DNA of 64,000 nt from an uncultured Cellvibrionales bacterium (GCA_913019905.1 CAJVZD010000008.1:62001-126000); one strand, 5' to 3'; numbered from the stretch's first letter, positions 29,047 to 39,316 are shown. The notes: generated by a model not told the origin, from the sequence alone. Made by a program: numbers and translations.

Positions 29047-29427
29047 TTAAGTTGTGGAAAGAATGACAAATGCTGTCGCATATTCGACTTCGTCACTGAT
29101 ACTTACGTGCATTGATTTGACACCTTTCTGTTCAGCCAGTTCAGCAGCACGACCTTTAAATTTTAGTATCGGTGCTCCTATCTCATCGTGTTCAACGATG
29201 ATGTCTTGCCAACTGACGCCCTGGCCGATTCCGGTACCTAGTGCTTTTCCGGCCGCTTCTTTCACCGCGAAGCGCTTTGCAAGAAAATTCGCCGGCAGTA
29301 CACTCTTACTGAATTCCATAAACTCGCTCTGCTCAAGAATTCTTTTGGCAAACCTGTCACCTGTTGTCTCTAACGACTTTTTTATTCGACCAATTTTCAC
29401 CAGATCGGTGCCAATGCCCGTAATCAT
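29047..29427 (-). CDS. acpS: Holo-[acyl-carrier-protein] synthase
   Basis: Attaches 4'-phosphopantetheine from CoA to apo-ACP, essential for fatty acid synthesis. 126 residues, normal. Motifs: ITGIGTDLVKIGRI with the Mg-binding Asp, AKRFAVKEAAGKALGTGI with the Glu and Lys of the WxxKEA-type motif, and MHVSISDEVEYATAFVI near the end. It follows recO with 22 bp between. In most gammaproteobacteria pdxJ lies in this gap; here it is missing. Confidence 0.96.
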   Translation of the reverse strand: MITGIGTDLVKIGRIKKSLETTGDRFAKRILEQSEFMEFSKSVLPANFLAKRFAVKEAAGKALGTGIGQGVSWQDIIVEHDEIGAPILKFKGRAAELAEQKGVKSMHVSISDEVEYATAFVILSTT

Positions 29428-29449
29428 AAAGCTCTCTTGTCAATGAATT

Positions 29450-30169
29450 TCATGTCTTAGCAAATAGCTCTCGGCTTTTTAAGGGCTTATCGCCTAAATG
29501 CACTCGTAAAGCCATCCGACAGATATGCTTTGCTGCTCGCGAAGTGTCAATATCATATTCGTCATTACCCAACCTGCTAATCGTTTGACCGCTAAATAGC
29601 TTATCACTGAACGAATTTGATAGTGAGCTCTGCGGCACCAAACTAAACCCGCGATCGACGGTCAGCCGGTAGTGCTGATCGGGTAAAATACGCTCACCTG
29701 TCTCGCAGTCTGTTTCAAAGTCAAATCCGTAGCCCATATACTCAAGCAAACGCAGTTCAAAACGCCTCAAGGTAACTTCAATTTGATCGCTTTGTACTAG
29801 GCTATGCAACACCCACTGATAAAGCGTATATATCTCGGGATTTTCGACATAGTGTTGGAGCAACCTGGTCAACAATTCGTTGACGTACATGGCGCTGAAT
29901 AGTTGCTTTCCTTTTAAAACCAAAGACGGTGAATAACTATCGTAATGAGTAATCGTCTTCAGGTCGGTATTACCACTCCACGAAATAACCAGTGACACGA
30001 ATGGTTGCATTAGACTTCTACGCAGCCTTGCACTTTTATTCTTTGTCCGAACACCCCGGACTACACCGCTCACTCGGCCAAATTCCGGTGTTAAGAACTC
30101 GACGAGCAAACTACTGTCACGGTAGTCCCTACAGTGGAGAATGTATGCCGGCTGTGAATCAATACGCAT
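29450..30169 (-). CDS. recO: DNA repair protein RecO
   Basis: RecF-pathway protein that helps load RecA on gapped DNA and anneals single strands. 239 residues. The N-terminal OB fold (about 1-80) includes AYILHCRDYRDSSLLVE and FGRVSGVVRGVR; the rest is helical, with the LLRRFELRLLEYMGYG-like segment (RRFELRLLEYMGYGF) that marks the family. The four-cysteine zinc site of some RecO proteins is not present. It follows era with 42 bp between, the usual order. Confidence 0.95.
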   Translation of the reverse strand: MRIDSQPAYILHCRDYRDSSLLVEFLTPEFGRVSGVVRGVRTKNKSARLRRSLMQPFVSLVISWSGNTDLKTITHYDSYSPSLVLKGKQLFSAMYVNELLTRLLQHYVENPEIYTLYQWVLHSLVQSDQIEVTLRRFELRLLEYMGYGFDFETDCETGERILPDQHYRLTVDRGFSLVPQSSLSNSFSDKLFSGQTISRLGNDEYDIDTSRAAKHICRMALRVHLGDKPLKSRELFAKT

Positions 30170-30211
30170 GGGTTATTCATCCACATTCATCGTAAACTAT
30201 CGGGCCACTTC

Positions 30212-31117
30212 CTAGTCAAAGTCACTGTAACCCAGACTACGTAAAGCGCGGTCGTCATCAGACCAACCTGATTTGACCTTCACCCATAGCTTAAGCATCA
30301 CTTTTCGCTCAAACATGGTTTCCATATCTATTCGCGCTTCCTGTCCAATTAGTCTCAAGCGGGCACCTTTATTTCCAATAACAATTCTTTTCTGCCCTTC
30401 ACGCTCGACCAAAATTAATGCTTGAATATGTAAACTTTTTCCACTGTCTTGAAATTCTTCAATTTCGACCGTCATGGCATAGGGTAATTCGGCGCCAAGC
30501 TGTCTCATAATCTTCTCTCTGACCATTTCAGCGGCCATAAAGCGAGAGCTTCGATCTGTAATTTGATCTTCCGGAAACAAATGAACACTTTCGGGTAAAT
30601 GATTTTCGATGGCCGTTTCCAGATTTTCCAGATTTGTACCTAGTAAGGCTGCTAGCGGTATAATTTCCACAAAATCCATTTTTTCGCGGCAGACATTGAT
30701 AAAAGGCAGTAGCTGTTTTTTATCCTGCATTTGATCGATTTTATTTATCGCTAGAACCACAGGGCAACCAACATTTTTTATTTGCTCTAAAGCCCAATCA
30801 TCCGCGTCGGTCCAATTTCCCCTTTCAACCACGAAAACAACCACGTTTACGTCGACAATAGAAGAGCTTGCGGCACGGTTCATGTATCGATTTATCGCTT
30901 TGTCTGAATCTGTACTTTTGTGTAATCCTGGCGTATCTACAAATATTGTTTGTATATTATTTTCGGTCTTAATGCCGAGAACCCGGTGCCGAGTGGTCTG
31001 TGGTTTTCTCGAGGTAATGCTGATTTTTTGGCCAAGAATATGATTGAGCAACGTAGATTTCCCTACATTAGGTCTACCAATTATTGCAACATAGCCGCAT
31101 CGTGTTTCGTCTGTCAT
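30212..31117 (-). CDS. era: GTPase Era
   Basis: GTPase that binds the 3' end of 16S rRNA during 30S maturation. 301 residues. G1 is [13 protein letters not shown]2 [10 protein letters not shown]3 DTPGLH, G4 NKID, and the C-terminal KH domain (about 205-290) includes [17 protein letters not shown]. All family elements are intact. Located downstream of rnc with 105 bp between, as in many proteobacteria. Confidence 0.97.
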   Translation of the reverse strand: MTDETRCGYVAIIGRPNVGKSTLLNHILGQKISITSRKPQTTRHRVLGIKTENNIQTIFVDTPGLHKSTDSDKAINRYMNRAASSSIVDVNVVVFVVERGNWTDADDWALEQIKNVGCPVVLAINKIDQMQDKKQLLPFINVCREKMDFVEIIPLAALLGTNLENLETAIENHLPESVHLFPEDQITDRSSRFMAAEMVREKIMRQLGAELPYAMTVEIEEFQDSGKSLHIQALILVEREGQKRIVIGNKGARLRLIGQEARIDMETMFERKVMLKLWVKVKSGWSDDDRALRSLGYSDFD

Positions 31118-31222
31118 ACATTCGCTTTCTTATGCTTGAATTTGGTCGGGGTCCACGGCCGCTTACCTGGGGTCTTTTGGCGGACGGAGATTAAAGTTAA
31201 TGGTCTTGCGGTCAATACTATT

Positions 31223-31921
31223 CTATTGTGTATTGTCGGATGTCTGTAAAAAAGCTAAGGCGTCTAATGCGGCTGATTGTTCCGCGGCGCGGCGACTGGT
31301 TCCCGAACCCTTAAAACGCTTTTTGAGGTATTTAATCTCGCACTCTATCTCAAACGTCTGCTGATGGTCATCGCCTTGCGTGTCCATTAAATGGTATTTC
31401 GGCAGATCTTTGTGGCTTGCCTGTAATAGCTCTTGAAGTCTTGACTTAGCGTCTTTGCCGGCATTTTTCGAAGAAATAGCGTCTAAACGCGATCGATACC
31501 AATTCAGTACTTTCTCACGACAAATGTCCATACCACCGTCGAGATAGATAGCACCTATCAACGCTTCTACGGCATCGGCTAAAATTGACTCTCTACGAAA
31601 TCCTCCACTTTTTAGCTCGCCAGAACCCAGCTTAAGGTTGTCCCCAACTTCAAATTCTTTCGCTATTTCGGCAAGCGTCACACCTTTTACCAGCTGGGAT
31701 CGCATTTGGCTAAGCGCGCCTTCGCGACAATCTGGAAATTTCTCAAAAAGCGCTTCGGCAATGATGAAATTGAGAAGTGAGTCGCCTAAAAATTCTAATC
31801 TTTCATTATTATTTGCGCCCACGCTCCGATGGCTAAGCGCAATGTCAATAAGGCTCGTATCTTGAAACTCGTATCCCAAACGACTAACGAGTCTTCGTGT
31901 ATTCACTGTTAAATTTGGCAT
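31223..31921 (-). CDS. rnc: Ribonuclease III
   Basis: Double-strand-specific endoribonuclease for rRNA, mRNA and small-RNA processing. 232 residues: catalytic domain (about 1-150) with signature NERLEFLGDSLLNF and downstream acidic residues in DAVEALIGAIYLDGG, then a double-stranded-RNA-binding domain (about 158-228). Belongs to the lepB-DUF4845-rnc-era-recO-acpS transcription unit. RNase III commonly autoregulates by cutting its own leader; no such stem was checked here. Confidence 0.97.
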   Translation of the reverse strand: MPNLTVNTRRLVSRLGYEFQDTSLIDIALSHRSVGANNNERLEFLGDSLLNFIIAEALFEKFPDCREGALSQMRSQLVKGVTLAEIAKEFEVGDNLKLGSGELKSGGFRRESILADAVEALIGAIYLDGGMDICREKVLNWYRSRLDAISSKNAGKDAKSRLQELLQASHKDLPKYHLMDTQGDDHQQTFEIECEIKYLKKRFKGSGTSRRAAEQSAALDALAFLQTSDNTQ

Positions 31922-31950
31922 CTATGTATTAACCACAACCATAAACGGTT

Positions 31951-32331
31951 TTACTTAGTAGAGCTGAATTCATATTTCAAATTATCAAATTTCACGACAA
32001 CGTCTATGTTAAACAACAAAGGCACTTGTGGCGCATAGCTTGCGTCAATATAGGTTGTCCCCTTGCTACGTTTAATTTCAATATCGCGCGCATTGACACC
32101 TTCTACTCGATTAATTTCAAAAAACTTGGCAATCTTCGATCGGATTTCTTTAACCGACATGCCATCGAATTCATTGTCCTCGATCGCTGATGATATTGAG
32201 TTACCAACGCTTGCACCCTCAATGTACAGCGGGATTAACTTTAAGGCGCAAATTAAAAAGAAAGCGCTGACCATCATTACAAGTAAGATACTAAATGAGG
32301 AAAGGCCACGTTGATAATGAGGTGTATTCAT
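31951..32331 (-). CDS. DUF4845 family membrane protein
   Basis: Small protein of 126 residues with one N-terminal membrane helix (about 10-32, LSSFSILLVMMVSAFFLICALKLIPLY in part) and a periplasmic domain. GLSxF at the start and LKLIPLYIEGASV are typical of DUF4845 proteins, which occur between lepB and rnc in pseudomonads and relatives. The N-terminus resembles a type IV pilin-like leader, but no prepilin cleavage site is claimed. Function unknown. It ends 29 bp before rnc. Confidence 0.88.
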   Translation of the reverse strand: MNTPHYQRGLSSFSILLVMMVSAFFLICALKLIPLYIEGASVGNSISSAIEDNEFDGMSVKEIRSKIAKFFEINRVEGVNARDIEIKRSKGTTYIDASYAPQVPLLFNIDVVVKFDNLKYEFSSTK

Positions 32332-32539
32332 TCTAATTCTCCGGCACGTTACGAAACTTAACTCCAGTTTAGTGCCTTTTTACGTAAAGGGCACTCCAAA
32401 TCACTTCCTAGTATCTAGGGATTCGCTTTACGCGGTTTTCAACAGTCAAAACCTTTTCCATATACAAGCGAGATAAGGCGTTTTGTCAGCGACCAAGTGG
32501 ACTTTGTATCTTCCATTTTAGTCTCGACTCTCGTCGAAT

Positions 32540-33604
32540 CTACTCGACGCTTCCAGCGCGACTAAAGCTAGGTATTTCGCTTAACTTTTCCCAGTGCATC
32601 CATATGGCAAATGCTTGACCGACAATATTCTTTTCCGGAACCTGACCCCAGACGCGGCTATCGCTACTATTATCTCTGTTATCACCCATCATGAAATAAT
32701 GACCGTCCCTAACAGTTTCTGAAAAATCACCTCGATCAACATTTTTCATATGGTGTATTGAGTACAACTTATCGTTTTGAGACTCTTCGTATAGACGCGT
32801 TACTCGTCCGCCTCGACGTTCGGGAAATAACTCAGCTTGAAATTTCTGCGGAATGTTTTTGCCGTTGACAGTTAGGACTTTATCTTTATAGGTGATTTGA
32901 TCCCCCGGTAAACCAATAATTCGTTTTATGAAATAACGGGGATCATGTGGTGGGAAAAAAACCATAATGTCGCCTCTTTCCGGCTCTCCCACTTCAAAAA
33001 TTTTGGTTCCCAACACTGGCAAACGCAAGCCATACTGGAATTTATTTACCAAAATATAGTCCCCAACCTGCAGAGTCGGAACCATTGATGCCGAAGGAAT
33101 TTGAAAAGGTTCAACAATAAAAGAACGTAAAACGAACACGATCGCAAGAACAGGAAAAAACGATTTCGCATATTCACCAACAACCATGTCCTGACCAAAA
33201 AAATGCTGAAGGGATTGCCTTTGTTCCTCAGCGTATTTTGACAAATAATCCAAAACCTTCTGAGAACTCATATAGGCTTCCCGGGCTTTTGAAAAAAGTA
33301 GCTTATCCAGCAACACAACCACGCCTGAAAAAAGCGTCAACATCACCAGAACAAAAGCGAAATCTCCGTCTTTTAGCATCACTACCGACGCAGCCCATAT
33401 GAACCACATAACGAAAATCGCTTTAAACAACCAATCGTTCCAGCCAGGCATTGTATTCGACTGCAGTTGTTCCGCTGATAGATGCTTGCCTTTCTTAATG
33501 ACTTCATCAAGATTGTTTTGCAATTCTGGTCGCGCAATTTTTTCCTGTACGAACCAGACAACTATTGTGATAAAAGAGATAACAAGTAAAAATGTATCAA
33601 CCAT
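32540..33604 (-). CDS. lepB: Signal peptidase I
   Basis: Inner-membrane serine protease that removes signal peptides from exported proteins. 354 residues, about 30 more than E. coli LepB, because of a longer N-terminal part: hydrophobic segments at about 4-20, 58-78 and 80-103 precede the usual anchor near 148-165. Catalytic Ser is in PFQIPSASMVPTL and Lys in RYFIKRIIGLPGD; box E is FMMGDNRDNSSDSR. Gene order lepA-lepB is conserved. The 113-bp gap to lepA is short enough for cotranscription. Confidence 0.95.
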   Translation of the reverse strand: MVDTFLLVISFITIVVWFVQEKIARPELQNNLDEVIKKGKHLSAEQLQSNTMPGWNDWLFKAIFVMWFIWAASVVMLKDGDFAFVLVMLTLFSGVVVLLDKLLFSKAREAYMSSQKVLDYLSKYAEEQRQSLQHFFGQDMVVGEYAKSFFPVLAIVFVLRSFIVEPFQIPSASMVPTLQVGDYILVNKFQYGLRLPVLGTKIFEVGEPERGDIMVFFPPHDPRYFIKRIIGLPGDQITYKDKVLTVNGKNIPQKFQAELFPERRGGRVTRLYEESQNDKLYSIHHMKNVDRGDFSETVRDGHYFMMGDNRDNSSDSRVWGQVPEKNIVGQAFAIWMHWEKLSEIPSFSRAGSVE

Positions 33605-33717
33605 AATTTTCTTAATTCCAAAATAGTTTCTTGCGAATAGATCTCAGGACCAACGCGCCCTAACAGCTTATAAGTAAATGTGTTCAACAACGAAATGCGG
33701 GCGTATATTATTTCTCA

Positions 33718-35523
33718 CTAACTATTAATCTTTAATACGGCTAAAAATGCGCTCTGAGGTATCTCTACATTACCGACTTGTTTCATGCGCTTTTTACCGG
33801 CTTTCTGCTTTTCTAAAAGCTTTCTTTTCCGGCTCACGTCGCCGCCATAACATTTTGCCGTTACATTTTTACGTAACGCTTTTACTGTCTGCCGCGCAAT
33901 AATCTGTCCTCCGATTGCCGCTTGAATAGCAACATCAAACATTTGCCGGTGGATCAGCTCCTTCATTTTCTCAGTTAGCAGTCGCCCCTTTGACTGAGCG
34001 TGATCACGATGGACAATATTTGCCAGCGCATCGACTCGATCACCGTTGATTAAGACGTCTAGTCGCACAAGATTTGCAGCTTGAAAGCGGTCGAAACTAT
34101 AGTCTAAGGATGCATAACCACGACTCACGGACTTCAAACGATCGAAAAAGTCCATAACCACTTCATTCATCGGTAACTCGTAACTCAACGAAACTTGTTT
34201 ACCAAGAAACTGCATATCTCTTTGTGTGCCGCGTTTTTCTACGCAGAGAGTAATCACATTACCCAAATATTCTTGTGGTACCAAAATATTTGCTATGACA
34301 ATGGGTTCACGCATTTCCTTGATTTCACCTTGATCCGGCAATGCGGATGGGTTATCAACCATAACCACCGACCCATTATTTTTTTCCACTTCAAAAATAA
34401 CCGTAGGCGCAGTTGTTATTAAGTCAAGGTCATATTCCCGCTCAAGGCGTTCCTGGATGATTTCCATGTGAAGCATACCCAAGAAACCAATTCTAAAACC
34501 AAATCCAAGGGCATCAGAAGATTCAGGTTCATAAAACAAAGAGGCATCATTAAGGGTTAATTTCGCGAGGGCGTCCCGAAAATCCTCATAATCATCCGAC
34601 GACACGGTGAACATACCCGCGTAAACCTGAGGCTTAATCGTCTTAAAGCCCGGTAGTTGTTCCACATCGGCCGTAGCCGCATGGGTAATTGTATCGCCGA
34701 CCGGCGCGCCGTGAATATCTTTAATACCCGCAACAACAAATCCAACTTCTCCCGCTTTAAGACTTTTAGTCTCGAAACGTTTTGGCGTGAAAATCCCTAC
34801 GCTATCTACCTGTTGCGCCTTACCATGAGACTTCATGATAATTTTGTCGCCCTTAGATAATTCGCCTTGCTTCACTCGGACCAGCGAGACGACGCCCAAA
34901 TAGTTATCGAACCAAGAATCAATAATTAAAGCCTGTAACTTATTCGTCCAATCGCCCTCTGGAGCTGGTATCGCTTCAACGATTTGTTCGAGTAAGTCAT
35001 CAACCCCTAAACCTGACTTTGCGCTGACAGGAATGGCATGGGTCGCGTCAAGACCGATAATCTCCTCAATCTCATTTTTTACGTTGTCTGGATCAGCTTG
35101 GGGTAAATCCATCTTATTTAAAACGGGTAAAACTTCAAGGCCCTGCTCTATCGCCGTATAACAATTCGCCACTGACTGGGCCTCTACGCCCTGGGCGGCA
35201 TCAACCACCAATAACGCCCCTTCACAAGCCGCCAGCGAACGCGATACTTCGTAAGAAAAATCTACGTGTCCCGGCGTATCGATGAAGTTCAGTTGATATG
35301 TTTTGTTGTTTTTGGCGGTGTAATTCAACGTCACACTTTGCGCTTTAATAGTGATACCGCGCTCACGCTCGATATCCATGGAATCGAGTACCTGCGAATC
35401 CATTTCCCGCGCACTAAGGCCACCGCACATTTGAATAAAACGATCGGCGAGCGTCGATTTGCCGTGGTCGATATGGGCAATAATGGAAAAGTTTCGAATT
35501 AAGTTTATTTCATGCACTAACAC
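33718..35523 (-). CDS. lepA: Elongation factor 4 (LepA)
   Basis: Ribosome-associated GTPase that acts in translation initiation and, in some views, back-translocation. 601 residues, typical. G1 is [14 protein letters not shown]2/G3 [18 protein letters not shown] then DTPGHVDF, G4 NKMD. The protein has the EF-G-like domains III and V and the specific C-terminal domain ending [19 protein letters not shown]. Starts right after a GTG/ATG-poor leader and precedes lepB. Standard. Confidence 0.97.
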   Translation of the reverse strand: MLVHEINLIRNFSIIAHIDHGKSTLADRFIQMCGGLSAREMDSQVLDSMDIERERGITIKAQSVTLNYTAKNNKTYQLNFIDTPGHVDFSYEVSRSLAACEGALLVVDAAQGVEAQSVANCYTAIEQGLEVLPVLNKMDLPQADPDNVKNEIEEIIGLDATHAIPVSAKSGLGVDDLLEQIVEAIPAPEGDWTNKLQALIIDSWFDNYLGVVSLVRVKQGELSKGDKIIMKSHGKAQQVDSVGIFTPKRFETKSLKAGEVGFVVAGIKDIHGAPVGDTITHAATADVEQLPGFKTIKPQVYAGMFTVSSDDYEDFRDALAKLTLNDASLFYEPESSDALGFGFRIGFLGMLHMEIIQERLEREYDLDLITTAPTVIFEVEKNNGSVVMVDNPSALPDQGEIKEMREPIVIANILVPQEYLGNVITLCVEKRGTQRDMQFLGKQVSLSYELPMNEVVMDFFDRLKSVSRGYASLDYSFDRFQAANLVRLDVLINGDRVDALANIVHRDHAQSKGRLLTEKMKELIHRQMFDVAIQAAIGGQIIARQTVKALRKNVTAKCYGGDVSRKRKLLEKQKAGKKRMKQVGNVEIPQSAFLAVLKINS

Positions 35524-35804
35524 ACCACTCTGGCAAGGATAGCTGATAGCTGTCTGCCTTGTTATGAGAACAAAAATAAGAACAGCGCTACACCAACCCC
35601 TATCCTAAATCAGCGCGAGATTTTACAGGAAAGCAGCACTTGGTGCTATGGAAGACACCCACAGATCACTTAATAATGTGCAAGAATGAATAAATAGAAG
35701 GTAAACTGCGAAGAAGCCAAGCCATAATCCGTCCTTCTTTGGACTAGACAAGCCATTCGAATCATAATATCGCGTGAGCAACGATCGATGAGAAAGGGGG
35801 ATAG

Positions 35805-36290
35805 CTATGCTTGACTAATTATATTGCGGCGATTTGAACCGGACCTTTTGACCAATGGATTAAATTCTAGTTCGTTATTGAGCTTATTTGCATGATATTT
35901 CACTAGTAAAATGCCTGTGAAAAAACCGAAAGCCGCGCCTATAACTGCCGGAACGTCTCCCACCCATAGGCATGACATCAAAAATGCTCCACTAAGCATC
36001 GCGAACAAGGGCAGCAAATAAACAATCAGTGCGCCTTTGACCAGTAAATGGTCGGGAATACTAATTTCAACTTCGTCATCAATTCGATAATCTGTATTAG
36101 AAGAGGCTTCTATCAGGACTTTAATTTGATGCCGTCGTCCTTTATCTATGCTGTTTAGTATGCCGTGGCCACAAGCCTTCTGAGCGCTGCAGCTCTGACA
36201 AGTCGATTGACGAACTGTTTCTATCCACAAATGGCTCTCCCCAACGGCTGCCACGCGGCCTTTTTCAACTACTTCGCCAGATACTGTCAT
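35805..36290 (-). CDS. rseC: SoxR-reducing / sigma-E regulatory protein RseC (MucC)
   Basis: Small inner-membrane protein of 161 residues from the sigma-E locus. Its N-terminal cytoplasmic part has the cysteine cluster CQSCSAQKACGHG expected of RseC, then two membrane helices at about 82-103 and 108-126. RseC affects sigma-E activity and electron supply to SoxR in E. coli. It is the last gene of rpoE-rseA-rseB-rseC; the protease gene mucD, next in Pseudomonas aeruginosa, is not present before lepA (a 281-bp gap follows). Confidence 0.9.
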   Translation of the reverse strand: MTVSGEVVEKGRVAAVGESHLWIETVRQSTCQSCSAQKACGHGILNSIDKGRRHQIKVLIEASSNTDYRIDDEVEISIPDHLLVKGALIVYLLPLFAMLSGAFLMSCLWVGDVPAVIGAAFGFFTGILLVKYHANKLNNELEFNPLVKRSGSNRRNIISQA

Positions 36291-36466
36291 CGCCAGCTTC
36301 CTCGAGCATTAGCTTCGCTAGATCGAATACAAAAAAACTTAGATGTACCAACCAGAAATTTGAATGAGCTGCAAAGAAGTGAACTTCAACTCGCTGAATA
36401 GTTACCGGACGCATTATGGCTGTTAGTCAACGGGAGGAAAAGCGAAAAATCACATCGCAGGATAAA

Positions 36467-37468
36467 TTACTGAGGCTTCACGAGGACGATTGATTGCGCG
36501 ACCAGCTGAGCCGTTTGGCGGGGAATTTCACCAACCACTGTTACCCTATGCGGCCGCCCGGCCAGCAACAATGGTTTTGAATATGCGATCGTTGCTCCTC
36601 GCTGGCTTTGCCCTTCAGCAGACAGCGCCGTTGCGTTTGATCGTTCTAAAAATACTGAAAAAACCGACATTCCGTCAGTAAACGTTGCCATATCATCTTT
36701 TAACGAATCACGACTTTCTATGACAGGCGTATATCCGCCGGGTATCCATTTAACACTCCAGTTTCTATTATCGATTGTTAGAGATTCTGCGGATTCCGGT
36801 AGAGGACCTATATGAGGGGCCTGGTGGCTAGATTCGCTTTCCCTAAAGTACGATTCTGAAACAGCTTCACCAACAGCGATCTCAACAAACTGAAAACGTT
36901 CCAACACTTTGTTTGCCTGTCCAATAAGCGTCGACTGAAGTAAAAGACCTGTTTCGTCATCTAGAGCCAGTTGCCGAGTAAAACGGTGTGCGTCTTTAGG
37001 GCTCAGTAGCAATTTTGTTACGTTCCGCCCCGCTATTCGTCCAGTACCTACAGTCGAAAAATGGTAAAAATTCGTGATTCTTTCGGGCAAAACCCTGCTC
37101 TGCTGGTCATTTTTATTCGACTCAACCAAGCTTTGTTCGGCTAACATCCTCACAATTTTATGGCCTGGGTGAATGCAATCTAAGCCGTGACCGTGACGAA
37201 CAATGTCACGGCGATTACCATCCAAATGCTCAAGACGTTCATACTCTTCTCCGTTGATGACAGAGTGTGTAATTTTGAGTGAATGTAGTTCATCGCCTTG
37301 TTGATAGCTAAACACACCTTGGTAATTCAGCTCTCGGAAACTGTGGGACATTTTGTCGATTAAACTATAGGCATCTGCGCTTGCCAACAAATGAGATGAT
37401 GCGCTAAAGAAAATTAACGCTGCAAGACACTTACAGAACAAGACCTTCATGCTGAACGCTCGATACAT
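36467..37468 (-). CDS. rseB: Sigma-E regulatory periplasmic protein RseB (MucB)
   Basis: Periplasmic protein that binds the outside part of RseA and delays its cleavage until unfolded porins or LPS displace it. I use the ATG at 37468 (333 residues); an ATG at 37450 (MKVLFCKC) is equally good as a signal-peptide start, and a TTG lies at 37471. The signal peptide ends near LLASADA. LNYQGVFSYQQGDELHSLKI and EEYERLEHLDGNRRDIVR are typical of the lipoprotein-like N-domain; the C-domain ends with the RVTVVGEIP segment. Second-last gene of the sigma-E operon. Confidence 0.93.
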   Translation of the reverse strand: MYRAFSMKVLFCKCLAALIFFSASSHLLASADAYSLIDKMSHSFRELNYQGVFSYQQGDELHSLKITHSVINGEEYERLEHLDGNRRDIVRHGHGLDCIHPGHKIVRMLAEQSLVESNKNDQQSRVLPERITNFYHFSTVGTGRIAGRNVTKLLLSPKDAHRFTRQLALDDETGLLLQSTLIGQANKVLERFQFVEIAVGEAVSESYFRESESSHQAPHIGPLPESAESLTIDNRNWSVKWIPGGYTPVIESRDSLKDDMATFTDGMSVFSVFLERSNATALSAEGQSQRGATIAYSKPLLLAGRPHRVTVVGEIPRQTAQLVAQSIVLVKPQ

Positions 37469-37523
37469 CAAACTAGTCGTACTCTTAAAATTTTAAAGAA
37501 ACCCACTCAGGTGACCTTCCTTT

Positions 37524-38159
37524 TTAGGGTGTATCGAACGAAGCAACTCGTGCATAGGAAATCATCCCCTGCCCATTGTTGAGTGCAGCGCGCTCGGTAT
37601 GCCTTAAAATGAATTTATCTAGCCTTTTTTGCGCTTCAAAATCCGCTATAACTTTACTTGCATCGAGAACATTGGGAATAGGACGAGAATTGGGTAACGT
37701 ACGCTGTCGACTAACTGAATCCGAGCCTCCAAAGCTCACATTGCTCGCGGTATTATTCGGCAAATAGACTCGGCTCGAAACGGCGGGAATTGAATTTGTG
37801 TCAACACCGCTAGATGCTACTAGCTGCACGTTTTGCATGCCAACAACGACCGCAACCGTAACCGAAGCCGCCACGGCAAAACCACTAATAGATTTGAAAA
37901 TAGAAGTTGATCCGCGCTTATCGACCACTGCCGAAACGTTTTCGGTCGCTATTGCCTCACTAATTTTCTGGGAAATCTCGATGTGCTTGAATTGCTCTCC
38001 AGCACCCTTATCCTGTAAGACATCACTAATGGCGTGATATCGAGACCACGTCTTTAGAACAACGTCTTTATTTCCTTCAACTAATAAACGACGTACTTCC
38101 ATTTCATCAGCTTCTCCATCCATCAATGCGGATACTGATTCTCGTAACTGCTCACTCAT
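37524..38159 (-). CDS. rseA: Anti-sigma-E factor RseA (MucA)
   Basis: Membrane anti-sigma factor that holds RpoE inactive until DegS and RseP cut it. 211 residues. The N-terminal cytosolic domain opens MSEQLRESVSALMDGEADE, typical for the RpoE-binding part. A single membrane segment lies at about 90-110 (SGFAVAASVTVAVVVG) and the rest is periplasmic and meets RseB. It lies directly after rpoE, 140 bp downstream. The function is assigned by position and N-terminus. Confidence 0.94.
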   Translation of the reverse strand: MSEQLRESVSALMDGEADEMEVRRLLVEGNKDVVLKTWSRYHAISDVLQDKGAGEQFKHIEISQKISEAIATENVSAVVDKRGSTSIFKSISGFAVAASVTVAVVVGMQNVQLVASSGVDTNSIPAVSSRVYLPNNTASNVSFGGSDSVSRQRTLPNSRPIPNVLDASKVIADFEAQKRLDKFILRHTERAALNNGQGMISYARVASFDTP

Positions 38160-38299
38160 TAGACATCCTCTACACTTCTATTTTATGTTTATGCTTTTTT
38201 TATGCGCTAGTGCGTTAAACTTTATCAATTGTTTACTGACTTTTCCCAGTAGGATCGAACCCTCAACACTCATTGTTGACTCAATCCACCTCATTGATT

Positions 38300-38923
38300 C
38301 TAAGCGAGAGCTTTGCTTGTTTTGTCGGACGCATTGTTCCCTTCCTGCTCGCCAAACACTTGTAATTGCACCTGTTTGTCGATCGCTTCTCTCGCTCTAA
38401 ATATTCTAGATCGTACCGTACCCACGGGACACTCCATTACATCGGCAATATCTTCATAACTTAAGCCATCAAATTCGCGCAAACTCACCGCTGTTCTCAA
38501 ATCTTCAGGTAATTCCTTAATAGCTAATTCAACTACGCGCTTTAGCTCATTACCGTACAAAACATTTTCAGGACTTTCGACATCCCTCAATGAGCTGGCA
38601 GTATCGTAATGCTCGGCGTCCTCCACATCGACATCCCTACCAGGAGGACGACGGCTGCGCGCTACCAGATAGTTCTTCGCTGTATTAATAGCAATCCGAT
38701 AAAGCCACGTATAAAAAGCACTGTCACCGCGAAACCTCGGTAATGCCCTGTAAGCCTTTATAAAAGCTTCCTGAGCAACATCCTCAATTTCGGAATTATC
38801 ATGTACGTAGCGCGAAATCAGCCCCATGATTTTGTGCTGATACTTAATTACCAGTAAATCGAAAGCTCGTTTATCACCTTTTTGCACGCGTTCGACCAAT
38901 TGTTGGTCCGACTGCTCTGACAT
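38300..38923 (-). CDS. rpoE: RNA polymerase sigma factor RpoE (AlgU)
   Basis: ECF sigma factor for envelope stress. 207 residues: region 2 (about 20-95, with DVAQEAFIKAYRALPRF and FYTWLYRIAINTAKNYL) and region 4 (about 130-185, with LREFDGLSYEDIADVM and CPVGTVRSRIFRAREAI). The body is close to E. coli RpoE and P. aeruginosa AlgU; the last 15 residues (EGNNASDKTSKALA) extend beyond the E. coli length. A sigma-E-type promoter lies about 55 bp upstream, so it should activate its own operon rpoE-rseA-rseB-rseC. Confidence 0.96.
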   Translation of the reverse strand: MSEQSDQQLVERVQKGDKRAFDLLVIKYQHKIMGLISRYVHDNSEIEDVAQEAFIKAYRALPRFRGDSAFYTWLYRIAINTAKNYLVARSRRPPGRDVDVEDAEHYDTASSLRDVESPENVLYGNELKRVVELAIKELPEDLRTAVSLREFDGLSYEDIADVMECPVGTVRSRIFRAREAIDKQVQLQVFGEQEGNNASDKTSKALA

Positions 38924-39316
38924 ATAAGTCAGCCCACCCTTTGACAGCGAAGGCGATAACGTGTCATTTTGTTAACTGGATAGACCATTGACTCTTCCGG
39001 AAGTTCTTGAATTATTGTATAAAGTAGTGGTTTTGGGGTATTTATAGCTAGTCTTTTTCCAGCGTCTTCGACCGCTCGCAAAAGGCTAGTCACTTAACTG
39101 CTTAATATGAACGTACAAATATCAATAAGTTCACTACAATCTAACAATTTATCTCGTAACTATCAGTTTTTAATCATTATTAAATGCAAAAGTAGGTATT
39201 CTCTCGCTTTGTTTTGTATCGACTATAAATTGAGTATATAAAGACACTGCCTCTAACGGGCCTAACTCTCTGACTTGATTGCGTCAGTATTAATCCATCG
39301 ACATTAGAACACCATC
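38924..39316. other. Divergent rpoE/nadB intergenic region, 393 bp
   Basis: Contains the sigma-E-type promoter at 38980-39006 (minus strand). The remaining part toward nadB is AT-rich with several TATA-like stretches (for example TATATAA near 39235), which could serve nadB, but no single promoter stands out. No gene recognised. Confidence 0.5.
38980..39006 (-). promoter_or_regulatory. Sigma-E-type promoter of the rpoE operon
   Basis: On the minus strand, GAACTT at 39006-39001 and GGTCTAT at 38986-38980 with 14 bp between, i.e. 16 bp from GAACTT to TCTA. This matches the known RpoE/AlgU consensus (GAACTT, 16-17 bp, TCTGA or GGTCTAA-like). It ends 57 bp before the rpoE ATG, which has AGGGTGGG upstream. 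It implies positive autoregulation. Confidence 0.8.

Noticed and set aside
38245..38275. tRNA-like GATCGAACC stretch
   Set aside because: No acceptor stem or cloverleaf could be formed around it.
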